Part shown: piece after piece, positions 1-6,897 of the stretch | How positions within the stretch are numbered: the first letter of the stretch is position 1 | Layout: every line of letters starts with the position of its first letter | Made by a program: the position numbers and the translations under genes | Origin: Candidatus Aminicenantes bacterium UBA4820 | GTDB taxonomy: Bacteria; Acidobacteriota; UBA4820 | Assembly: GCA_002402325.1 (NCBI GenBank) | Contig: DHFQ01000145.1 | Location: forward strand, 1 to 14,429 | Direction of reading: 5' to 3' | DNA length: 14,429 bases | The notes under the pieces: model-generated | Databases searched by the model: none | The model's input: the letters and a program-made list of their open reading frames with translations, nothing else | Told to the model about the DNA's origin: nothing

Positions 1-992
1 GGTCTGTGATAGGCAATTGTTAAAAATGGTTGTGAAGGATCTTCCATAATCATCCTCTTTTCAGCCCTCTGTGGAGGATCAACGGTGATTGGTGGTTCTG
101 GCTTCTCTCCTGATGGAATCTTTCCAAGATGTTTTTCAAGAATTGGGAATGCGGTTTGTGGATCAACATCACCAACAATAATTGCAGTTAGATTTTTGGC
201 GCAGTAATACTTTTTAAACCAATCCATTGCCTGTTGTCTTGTTATATTTCTCAAGTCTTCCATATTTCCAATTACGTATGAGCGGTACATATGAGAATTG
301 TAGGCAAGGGGAAAGAGGTCATTAAAGAGTCTTCCAATGGGGCTTGATTCCCCCATTCTTTTCTCCTCCATAATTACATCTTTTTCTTTGTAAAATTCGT
401 GCAAAATTGGGTTTGTGAATCTTTCTGCTTCAAGTTCAGCCCAAAGTTCAAATTTGTTTGAAGTGAGAGAGTAAAAATAGACCGTCTGGTCAAATCCTGT
501 AAAGGCGTTGAGGTGCTTGGCACCCTCTCTTTCAAGAATTTTGTCATATTCGCCCGTTTCAACCCACTTCTCTGTCTCCTCTTGAGCTTTTTTAAAATTT
601 TCCTCAAGGGTTTTCAATTTTTCAGGATCAGGATTTTTCTTTAGTCTCTCTGCCCTTAAAGCAAGAAAGGCTTGATCTTCTCTATCCATTGCCTCCTTTT
701 CCTTTTTAAAGTCCTTTGTTCCAATTGTGTCTGTTCCTTTAAAAGCCATATGCTCAAAGATGTGGGCAAGCCCTGTTGTGTTCTGTTGCTCATTCACGCT
801 TCCAACATCAGCGTAAATGACAAAAGAAGCAACAGGAGCGTTGTGCCTTGGAACGATGATAACTTTTAAACCGTTACTCAATGTCTTCTCAACAACTTTG
901 TTTTCAAGACTTTTGTAACCCTCATCTTGAGCAAAGATTGTTAGAGAAGTCAAAAGAAGAAAAACGAGTAAAAAAACAATCTTTCTTTTCAT
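1..992 (-). CDS. M16 family (insulinase/pitrilysin-type) zinc metallopeptidase, secreted; 3' part beyond window
   Basis: Partial gene; 330 complete codons are visible before the left edge. Residues 1-21 form a signal peptide (Lys/Arg start, long Leu/Phe/Val core, likely cleavage after Ala21), so the enzyme is probably periplasmic or envelope-bound. The inverted zinc motif HXXEH is intact at 77-81 (HIFEH), inside the usual context of this family, followed by AFKGT. The third zinc ligand should be a Glu in the acidic stretch about 182-210; I cannot say which one. Between these lies a strongly charged, probably helical insertion at about 95-155. Family members degrade peptides or process proteins and usually have about 400-950 residues, so much of the protein is missing here. 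The ATG is preceded by GGAGGT about 4 bases upstream. It is transcribed divergently from anmK across a 106-base gap. Confidence 0.93.
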   Translation of the reverse strand, partial: MKRKIVFLLVFLLLTSLTIFAQDEGYKSLENKVVEKTLSNGLKVIIVPRHNAPVASFVIYADVGSVNEQQNTTGLAHIFEHMAFKGTDTIGTKDFKKEKEAMDREDQAFLALRAERLKKNPDPEKLKTLEENFKKAQEETEKWVETGEYDKILEREGAKHLNAFTGFDQTVYFYSLTSNKFELWAELEAERFTNPILHEFYKEKDVIMEEKRMGESSPIGRLFNDLFPLAYNSHMYRSYVIGNMEDLRNITRQQAMDWFKKYYCAKNLTAIIVGDVDPQTAFPILEKHLGKIPSGEKPEPPITVDPPQRAEKRMIMEDPSQPFLTIAYHR

Positions 993-1035
993 TCTGACCT
1001 CCATAAATTACTTTATACGAAAATTTTAAAAAAAG

Positions 1036-1063
1036 TTTTCAAAAAATTAGTGTTGGGTAAAAT
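1036..1063 (+). promoter_or_regulatory. Candidate sigma70-type promoter for anmK
   Basis: TTTTCA at 1036-1041 and TAAAAT at 1058-1063 are separated by 16 bases, giving a start near 1070 and a leader of about 29 bases containing the ribosome site GGAGGT at 1089-1094. A second pair, TTGGGT at 1053-1058 and TAATAT at 1076-1081 (17-base spacer), is also possible but would start transcription right at the ribosome site. The region is very AT-rich, so chance matches are likely. Confidence 0.3.
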
Positions 1064-1098
1064 CAAATTTTTTGGTAATATAAAAGGTGGAGGTTTAG

Positions 1099-2295
1099 AT
1101 GCTTTCTAAAATTAGAGAAAAGGAAGAAAGGATAATTATTGGAATCAATACAGGTACGAGCGCAGATGGGATTGATACCGCCCTTGTGAGAATAAAGAAT
1201 TGCGGACTGGAAGCAGAAATAGAGGTAATTGGCTATGAGACATTTCCCTACTCACCAACTTTAAGACAGAGATTGCTAAATGATATGGGACAGGCATCTG
1301 CAGGAGCGGCTGAACTTTGCATTATCTCATCATACCTTGCAGAAATTTTTGCCTACTCAGCTAAGGCTCTATGCAAGAAATTATCCTTCCCATTTGAGGA
1401 GGTTGATGCAATTGGTATGCATGGTCAAACCATATACCACCACCCCGAGCCTCTCTCTTTTCCCGGATACAAAATAACAGGAACTATGCAGATAGGGAAT
1501 CCTGCCCTACTTGCTGAAAGAACGGGGAAAATCGTGGTTTCTGACTTCAGGTCAAGAGATATGGCTGCTCAGGGTCAGGGAGCACCTTTAACTTCCTACC
1601 TTGACTACATTTTGTTTAACCATAGGGCAAGGGGAAGGGTTCTTTTAAATATTGGAGGTGTTGCAAATGTTACAGGAATTCCCGCAGACTCTCCTCCCGA
1701 AAGAGTGATTGCTTTTGACACAGGACCAGGTAATGCAATGATAGATTCAGCGATGCTTTATTTTACTAAAGGTGAGAAGGGATATGACGAAAATGGCAAT
1801 TTTGCAAAACAGGGGAAGGTTAATGATCAGTTACTTTTAAAACTTCTTTCTCATAACTACTTTAAGAAAGCACCACCAAAATCGCTTGACAAAGAGACTT
1901 TTGGAAAGAATTTCTGCCTCAAATTGATAAAAGAAAATCCTCAAATCTCTTCCAACGATTTTGTCGCCACAGTTACACAATTTACGATAAATACTATTTG
2001 CGGAGGAATAAAGGAGTTTATTCTTTCAAAAGATTCATCCTACGAGGAACTTGTTGTCTTTGGCGGTGGACATAAAAACGGCTTCGTAATGAAAGGAATA
2101 AAGGAAAACTTTCCAAAACTATCAATAAATAGTGAGGAGGATTATCCAATATTGGGAAGGGGGAAAGAGGCTGTTTTATATGCCTTTCTTGCAAATGAGA
2201 CATTGATGAACAGATGCGGAAACCTTCCCTCTGCAACCGGCGCCTCAAAGCCTGTAATATTGGGAAGTTTAACTCCGGGAAATGAAGGGCTTTAA
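1099..2295 (+). CDS. anmK: Anhydro-N-acetylmuramic acid kinase (AnmK)
   Basis: Uses ATP to open the 1,6-anhydro ring of anhMurNAc and gives MurNAc-6-phosphate, in cytoplasmic recycling of cell-wall sugars. The 398 residues suit the family (about 370-390) with a short N-terminal extension. Motifs seen in order: the phosphate-binding loop at 15-26 (GINTGTSADGID), HGQT at 108-111, DFRSRDMAAQGQGAPL at 149-164, NIGGVANVTG at 184-193, FDTGPGN at 206-212, whose Asp207 is the probable catalytic base by family analogy, and a late GGGHKN. The first loop differs from the usual GxMSGTSxDG by having Asn-Thr where Met-Ser is normal. The ATG has GGAGGT 4 bases upstream. It is the first gene of the plus-strand run; the next gene begins 6 bases after its stop. 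No signal peptide, as expected for a cytoplasmic kinase. Confidence 0.95.
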   Translation: MLSKIREKEERIIIGINTGTSADGIDTALVRIKNCGLEAEIEVIGYETFPYSPTLRQRLLNDMGQASAGAAELCIISSYLAEIFAYSAKALCKKLSFPFEEVDAIGMHGQTIYHHPEPLSFPGYKITGTMQIGNPALLAERTGKIVVSDFRSRDMAAQGQGAPLTSYLDYILFNHRARGRVLLNIGGVANVTGIPADSPPERVIAFDTGPGNAMIDSAMLYFTKGEKGYDENGNFAKQGKVNDQLLLKLLSHNYFKKAPPKSLDKETFGKNFCLKLIKENPQISSNDFVATVTQFTINTICGGIKEFILSKDSSYEELVVFGGGHKNGFVMKGIKENFPKLSINSEEDYPILGRGKEAVLYAFLANETLMNRCGNLPSATGASKPVILGSLTPGNEGL

Positions 2296-2301
2296 TAGTT
2301 T

Positions 2302-3807
2302 GTGAAAAATCTAAAACTCCTTTTTGTTATAGTCATTTTCTTTTTGGGGTGTTTTGAGAATAAAGGCGAAAAAGAAACTCTTAATGTATGCCTTGAAAGT
2401 TTTCCATCACTTTTTGATCCAAGATATTCATCAGATTTGACTTCGGAAAGAGTTCTTTCTTTAACCCATAGAGGGCTTTTTAAGTTAAACGAAAATATGG
2501 AAGCGGTTGGGGACATCGTCGAAAACTATTCTCTTGAAGAAAAGAAATTAAAAATTGAATTAAAAAGGGATGTTTTCTTTAGTGATGGAAAAAAACTTGA
2601 TAGCGATGATGTAATCTACACTTTAAACTCAATTCTCAAAGGAGAAACACCTTCCCCAAGAAGGGGTGAACTTAAAGCGATTGAAAAAATCGTAAAAACA
2701 GGAGATTTCACTCTTGAATTTTATTTAAGAGAAGGAGTTGCATCAATTCTTACACTCTTAAATTTTGGCATTGTGAAAAATGGGGAAACTTTTTCACCAG
2801 AAAAATTCCCTGCGGGAGCGGGATTGTATCATATAGTAAAAATAAAAAGGGGAATAGAAATTGAACTTGAAGAAAATCCCTATTCAAAGGATAAACCCAA
2901 AACAAAAAGGGTAACCTTAAAAGCGATAGAGGATCCAACACTTCGCTCGCTTGAACTTTTGAGAGGAAGCCTTGATATTGTCGTCAACGACATTCCCTAC
3001 GATTCAATAAAAAGTTTGAATGAGAAAGGGTTTCAGGTTATAAGAAAAAATGGGACAAACTACTCCTACATAGGGATAAATTGTAAAAAGAAGCCCCTTG
3101 ACAAAAAAAATGTAAGAAAAGCACTGGCTTACGCAATAAACAGAAAAGCGATTTTAAAAAATATCTTGAATGGATTTGGGAGGGAGGCGGATTCAATGCT
3201 CTCTCCCGAAAATTGGGCGTATCAAGCAACTTCAAAGATAGAATACAACCCCTTATTAAGCGAAGAGTTACTCGAAAAAGAGAACATTAAAAGGGACAAA
3301 CAGGGGTTGAGAGGTTCTTTTTCATATAAAACCTCAATGAACAAAACTTCAAAATTCATTGCAGAAGCAATAAGGGAGGATTTAAGAAAAATCGGATTTG
3401 ACTTGAAAATAGAGACCCTTGAGTGGGGAACATTTTATGGAGATATAAAAAGGGGAAATTTTGACCTTTTCTCGTTAAACTGGATAGGAATAAATGACCC
3501 GGATGCTTATAGATACAGATTCTCTTCTTCAATGACACCTCCTTCAGGATTTAACAGGGGATTTTACTCAAATTTTCAACTTGATGAACTTCTTTTAAAG
3601 GGGTCAAGAGAGTTTGATAAAGAAAAAAGAAGGGAGATTTATTCAAAGGTTCAGGAAATTTTATCAGAAGAGATGCCCTATATCAACCTATGGTGGCCCG
3701 ACATCGTTGTAATTGCAAGCCCCAAAGTTAGAATTGGGGATGTACCATCCGATGGAAATTTTTCCTTTATTAAAGATGTTGAGAAAATGGAGTCATCAAA
3801 ATTTTGA
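2302..3807 (+). CDS. Family-5 (DppA/OppA-type) solute-binding lipoprotein
   Basis: Extracytoplasmic binding protein of the peptide/nickel ABC-transporter class (SBP_bac_5), 501 residues, about normal length. Residues 1-17 are a lipoprotein signal (LKLL start, hydrophobic core, FLG before Cys17), so the mature protein is probably lipid-anchored. The mature part opens with a typical family start (strand, then FDP and a segment ending in THRGLFKLN) and has the SDDVIYTLNSIL helix near 101-112, and a C-terminal segment with the NLWWPD aromatic patch. The likely start is GTG at 2302, 6 bases after anmK; the ribosome site is weak and lies within the end of anmK. No permease or ATPase gene follows. 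Because it is paired with anmK, a murein-peptide ligand as for MppA is an attractive guess, but other peptides or sugars are equally allowed by the fold. Confidence 0.88.
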   Translation: MKNLKLLFVIVIFFLGCFENKGEKETLNVCLESFPSLFDPRYSSDLTSERVLSLTHRGLFKLNENMEAVGDIVENYSLEEKKLKIELKRDVFFSDGKKLDSDDVIYTLNSILKGETPSPRRGELKAIEKIVKTGDFTLEFYLREGVASILTLLNFGIVKNGETFSPEKFPAGAGLYHIVKIKRGIEIELEENPYSKDKPKTKRVTLKAIEDPTLRSLELLRGSLDIVVNDIPYDSIKSLNEKGFQVIRKNGTNYSYIGINCKKKPLDKKNVRKALAYAINRKAILKNILNGFGREADSMLSPENWAYQATSKIEYNPLLSEELLEKENIKRDKQGLRGSFSYKTSMNKTSKFIAEAIREDLRKIGFDLKIETLEWGTFYGDIKRGNFDLFSLNWIGINDPDAYRYRFSSSMTPPSGFNRGFYSNFQLDELLLKGSREFDKEKRREIYSKVQEILSEEMPYINLWWPDIVVIASPKVRIGDVPSDGNFSFIKDVEKMESSKF

Positions 3808-3850
3808 TAAAGGATTACAATTCAATAAAAATTTTAGGTGGAAATATTTT

Positions 3851-3879
3851 TTTCTAAAAAAGCATTTTTATTGTAAAAT
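3851..3879 (+). promoter_or_regulatory. Possible internal promoter upstream of the Nfu gene
   Basis: The 89-base gap at 3808-3896 is the only sizeable break in the plus-strand run. It holds TAAAAT at 3874-3879 with a poor -35 (TTTCTA, 3851-3856) at 17 bases. Transcription would begin about 10 bases before the ATG, which is a short leader. I see no GC-rich stem that could serve as a terminator for the upstream pair, only A and T runs. Confidence 0.25.
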
Positions 3880-3896
3880 AAAAGTTTGGAGGTAAT

Positions 3897-4136
3897 ATGA
3901 GCGAAAGTAAAACATTTGAAGAGAAAGTTAAGGAAGTGATTGCTAAAATTAGACCTGCATTGCAGATGGATGGCGGGGACATTGAAATTGTTGAAATTGA
4001 GGAACCAAACCTGAAGGTAAGATTGAAAGGAGCTTGCCACGGTTGTCCCGCTTCGGCATACACTCTTTACAATGGGGTCTATGCTGAACTCAAAAATGCA
4101 ATTCCAGAATTTGGGCAGTTAATCGCTGTTCAATAA
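3897..4136 (+). CDS. Minimal Nfu/NifU C-terminal-type iron-sulfur cluster scaffold
   Basis: A 79-residue protein made up only of the Nfu domain (NifU C-terminal family), which binds a [4Fe-4S] cluster between subunits and passes it to apoproteins in the cytoplasm. Visible hallmarks are IRPALQMDGGDIE at 18-30 and the CHGC motif with ligands Cys47 and Cys50, followed by PAS. It lacks the IscU-like and ferredoxin-like parts of full NifU and any A-type extension. The start is clear: GGAGGT at 3888-3893, then ATG. The radical SAM gene begins 8 bases after its stop, so the two are probably translated together, suggesting cluster supply to that enzyme. The gene symbol is left open because names for stand-alone Nfu domains vary. 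Confidence 0.93.
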   Translation: MSESKTFEEKVKEVIAKIRPALQMDGGDIEIVEIEEPNLKVRLKGACHGCPASAYTLYNGVYAELKNAIPEFGQLIAVQ

Positions 4137-4144
4137 GGATTAAA

Positions 4145-5386
4145 TTGAAAAATCTTGCCGAACTTGAAGTGGAACTTTTTTGTAGAGGGGTGAAAGTTGA
4201 TCCCTCTTTTGATGTAAAAAATTATCTCTCTCAAAGAACAAGAGCGGGGCTTGGCTCTGGAATTGATATTGTCCTTTCTTCAAAAAGAAAGAAAAGATAC
4301 TTAAATGTTCCAGTTGTTGAAAACTTTGCACAAAAATCCCCATTTTTAATTACAAAAAATGGTGATGTTTTTACTTTAAAGGATGATAGAGAGATAGAAG
4401 CTCATTATAAAATTGAGATTCCAGAACTTCCCGATTGGTATCAGAAGAAAACCTCAAGCGGAAAAGTGATGTCAAGGATTGGTGTTTTGCAGGGAACATA
4501 CCTTGGTGTCTATGTTGGTGATGTTTGCAAATTCTGGAGAGTTACACCAAAGGTTGCCTGCAAATTTTGCACAACGGGGCTAAATGTTGGTAAAAGCGAA
4601 GACCTTGAAAAAAATGTTGAGGATGTTGTAGAGACAGCATTAACAGCAAAGGAAGAATCGGGAATCACCTTTATCCATTTTAATTCAGGAGAGCAAGAAA
4701 AGGGGGGGGTTGAAACTGTAGCACCCTTCGTCAAAGCAATAAAAGAGAGGGTTGGGCTTCTTGTTGGCGTTCAGGTAACCCCTTCAAAAGACCTGTGGAA
4801 ATACGATTGGCTAATTGACATTGGTGTTGACCATTTCTCCTTCTGCTACGAGTTTCAAAATCCTCAATATTTTGAAAAATATTGCCCCGGGAAAGCAGAA
4901 ACTTATGGGCAGAAAACCTTTTTTGATGCGATGGAATATGTTTCAAAAAAGATGGGAAAAGGGAGAAATAGCGGGGAAATCATAGCGGGAATTGAACCTC
5001 TTGAAGATACATTAAAGGCAATTGATTACATAACTGAAGTTGGTTGCTTTCCCACCGTTTGCATCTTTAGGCCCCTTATTGGAGCGGAACTTGAAAATTA
5101 TGATTCTCCTCAATATGAAGAGATGCTTTCTGTTATGCGATATATGTATGAAGCCTGTATGAAGAATAATATTATAATAGGGCTTGCACCAAACATTGAG
5201 GTTTCGCTCATTGTCAACCCGGATGATGTTGTTGAACTTGCACCTCCATCTTTAGGAAAAACATTTTATGAAACAAAAAGAAAGTTGATGAAATCTCTTG
5301 CATATCCAATCTTTTTATCAAAGATGAGAAAAAGAAAAGTGAAAATTGATGCTTTAAACCCATCCTCTTACAAAAAGAGAAAATGA
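4145..5386 (+). CDS. Radical SAM protein with non-canonical CX10CX2C cluster motif
   Basis: Function unknown; 413 residues. The cluster site appears to be Cys128, Cys139 and Cys142: ten residues separate the first two, where most radical SAM enzymes have three. The context FCTTG after the last cysteines, the FIHFNSGEQEKGG segment at 176-188 (second strand with a GE-like motif for SAM binding), the VGVQVTP strand and the later AGIEPLEDT and FRPLIGAE segments fit a partial TIM barrel of the biotin-synthase-related kind. About 120 residues precede the cluster, forming an extra N-terminal domain I do not recognise; the basic C-terminal tail is rich in Lys and Arg. Other cysteines (234, 247, 301, 306, 338) may bind an auxiliary cluster, unproven. 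Start is TTG at 4145 with AAGGA 5 bases upstream. It lies 8 bases after Nfu and overlaps the next gene by 4 bases. Elp3-type enzymes also have widened spacing (CX9CX2C), but the rest does not look like Elp3. Confidence 0.85.
   Translation: MKNLAELEVELFCRGVKVDPSFDVKNYLSQRTRAGLGSGIDIVLSSKRKKRYLNVPVVENFAQKSPFLITKNGDVFTLKDDREIEAHYKIEIPELPDWYQKKTSSGKVMSRIGVLQGTYLGVYVGDVCKFWRVTPKVACKFCTTGLNVGKSEDLEKNVEDVVETALTAKEESGITFIHFNSGEQEKGGVETVAPFVKAIKERVGLLVGVQVTPSKDLWKYDWLIDIGVDHFSFCYEFQNPQYFEKYCPGKAETYGQKTFFDAMEYVSKKMGKGRNSGEIIAGIEPLEDTLKAIDYITEVGCFPTVCIFRPLIGAELENYDSPQYEEMLSVMRYMYEACMKNNIIIGLAPNIEVSLIVNPDDVVELAPPSLGKTFYETKRKLMKSLAYPIFLSKMRKRKVKIDALNPSSYKKRK
4702..4709 (+). repeat. Poly-G tract (G8) inside the radical SAM gene
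   Basis: Eight consecutive G bases cover the end of Lys186, Gly187, Gly188 and the first base of Val189. The surrounding gene is AT-rich and G runs of this length are not seen elsewhere in the window. A change of one base would shift the reading frame midway through the enzyme. Confidence 0.9.
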
Positions 5387-6453
5387 AAAAATTTGTATTT
5401 TTTTTTCTTCTATTTTTTGTATCCTGTGCACCATCCGAAAAGAGAATTTTTCTTTACTCTTCATCAAAGCATTTCATTGATTCAATCTCAAAAGGGTTGA
5501 CACTTGGTATAAAAGAGACAAACGAGGTGGGAGGAATCTCTGGCCATGAAATAAGTTTGATTGAGGATAAAGAGAACTTCGCAAAATCTATTAAAAATAT
5601 AGACATTGCCATTTTGGGACCACTCTCAAGGCAAGATAAGAAGTTTTTTGCTCTTAGGTGTGAGAAGGAAAACATCACAACCATTTTACTTTTCCCCGAT
5701 GGAGAAGGCAAAAAAAATGGAATTTCATTTTTTAACACTATTTCAAATGAAGCCTATTTTTTAGGCGAGTCAACGGCATTTTCTTTTAATTGCAATAAGG
5801 TTTTAATTCTTGATTGGGATACAAAGATCTGCGACGCATTTTTAAGGGGATACTCTAATAAAGAAAGAGAATTTTTAAGAATTTCTTTAAACGATAGTAA
5901 AGAAATTGAAGACAAATTGAAAGAAGTTTTAAAAGAGAATGAATTTCAATGCGCATTTCTGGCAACTTCAAATGAAGTTCCAATTGAGATAGTTCCTTTG
6001 CTAAAAGAAGAAATTCCTGTTGTCATTGCACCTTTTTCTACTACCGAAGTTTCTATTTTATACACTCTTGATGGAATCATCACAACTCTTCCCTACTATG
6101 CAACGGATAAAGAAAAGGGAGAAGAAGGAAATTTTAGAACAAGATATGAATCCTCTTTTAACAAACTACCCTCTGAATTTGATTTTTTGGGATATGAGTC
6201 TTTAAACTTTGCGAAATCACTTATGAGTCAAAAACTGAATAGAATCTTAGCAGATAATAAGTTAGACCTGACATTTTCTAAAGGAGATAGCCTGAACAGT
6301 GACAATGTCATTGAAAAGAGGTTTTCACTTGGTATAACCCATCAGGGAAAAATTTTTAATAGTGCGAATGAAAAAAGGGATCTTTTTAAGGAGATGCAAG
6401 AAGAGGTGATCAAGAAAAGGTTAAGAAATGGGGAAAATAGTAACATTAAGTGA
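5383..6453 (+). CDS. LivK-type (Peripla_BP_6-like) solute-binding lipoprotein, orphan
   Basis: 356 residues. Residues 1-15 are a short, Phe-rich lipoprotein signal ending FVSC, lipidated at Cys15. The next part resembles branched-chain amino-acid binding proteins (type I periplasmic fold): strand, then GLTLGIKETNEVGGISGHEI at 39-58, which matches the family pattern of a long helix followed by GGI-G and a strand, then repeated strand-helix units to the end. The family binds amino acids, amides or aromatic compounds, or acts as a sensor; ligand unknown here. The start overlaps the radical SAM stop (ATGA at 5383-5386), so its translation is probably coupled, and rfaE2 starts inside its last 26 bases. 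No permease or ATPase gene is nearby. The identification rests on fold-level features, and identity to well-known members looks low. LpoA-like or regulator-type use of the fold is a fair alternative. Confidence 0.75.
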   Translation: MKKFVFFFLLFFVSCAPSEKRIFLYSSSKHFIDSISKGLTLGIKETNEVGGISGHEISLIEDKENFAKSIKNIDIAILGPLSRQDKKFFALRCEKENITTILLFPDGEGKKNGISFFNTISNEAYFLGESTAFSFNCNKVLILDWDTKICDAFLRGYSNKEREFLRISLNDSKEIEDKLKEVLKENEFQCAFLATSNEVPIEIVPLLKEEIPVVIAPFSTTEVSILYTLDGIITTLPYYATDKEKGEEGNFRTRYESSFNKLPSEFDFLGYESLNFAKSLMSQKLNRILADNKLDLTFSKGDSLNSDNVIEKRFSLGITHQGKIFNSANEKRDLFKEMQEEVIKKRLRNGENSNIK

Positions 6454-6895
6454 AGCAATCACAATAAGGGAAAAAATCAAGAAAAACGGTGAAAAGATTG
6501 TTTTCACGAACGGCTGTTTTGACATTCTTCACAAAGGGCACATCTTTTATTTAAAAGAATCGGCGAAACTTGGTGATTATCTTTTTGTTGGCATCAATAG
6601 TGATTCTTCTGTAAAAATTATAAAGGGAGAAAATAGACCTATTTTCAGTGAGATGGAGAGGGCTCTAATCTTATCATCGCTTGAATTTGTTGATTATGTT
6701 ATAATATTTAATGAAGAAACACCTATTAACCTCATTAAAAATCTTCTTCCAGATATCCTTGTAAAAGGGGGAGATTACGAACTTAAAGATATTGTTGGAA
6801 GTGATTGTGTAAAGGAGAATGGCGGAGTTGTGATGACAATTCCATTTTTGGAAGGCTTTTCAACGAGTGAAATTTTAAAAAAAATAGGTAAATAG
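6428..6895 (+). CDS. rfaE2: D-glycero-beta-D-manno-heptose 1-phosphate adenylyltransferase (HldE domain II type)
   Basis: Transfers AMP from ATP to heptose-1-phosphate to give ADP-heptose for the LPS inner core; cytoplasmic. The 155 residues match the stand-alone second domain of HldE/RfaE. Signature elements: FTNGCFDILHKGH at 26-38 with the nucleotidyltransferase HxGH motif at 35-38, GENRPI at 67-72, VKGGDY at 112-117, IVG at 122-124 and GFSTSEI at 143-149 (the family normally has GxSTT near here). The kinase domain found fused in enterobacterial HldE is absent, so a separate HldA must be encoded elsewhere. The ATG lies within the last 26 bases of the upstream gene in another frame, and mfd begins 2 bases after its stop. 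Its presence supports an organism with LPS. Confidence 0.92.
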   Translation: MGKIVTLSEAITIREKIKKNGEKIVFTNGCFDILHKGHIFYLKESAKLGDYLFVGINSDSSVKIIKGENRPIFSEMERALILSSLEFVDYVIIFNEETPINLIKNLLPDILVKGGDYELKDIVGSDCVKENGGVVMTIPFLEGFSTSEILKKIGK

Positions 6896-6897
6896 AA

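Noticed and set aside
374..607. 77-codon minus-strand frame within the M16 gene
   Set aside because: It is in a different frame from the protease, whose frame is continuous from 992 to the left edge with the zinc motif; this is a shadow.
3808..3870. A/T-run palindromes after the family-5 binding protein as a terminator
   Set aside because: Only A-T pairing (such as AAAATTTT) with no GC stem; this is expected by chance in this composition.
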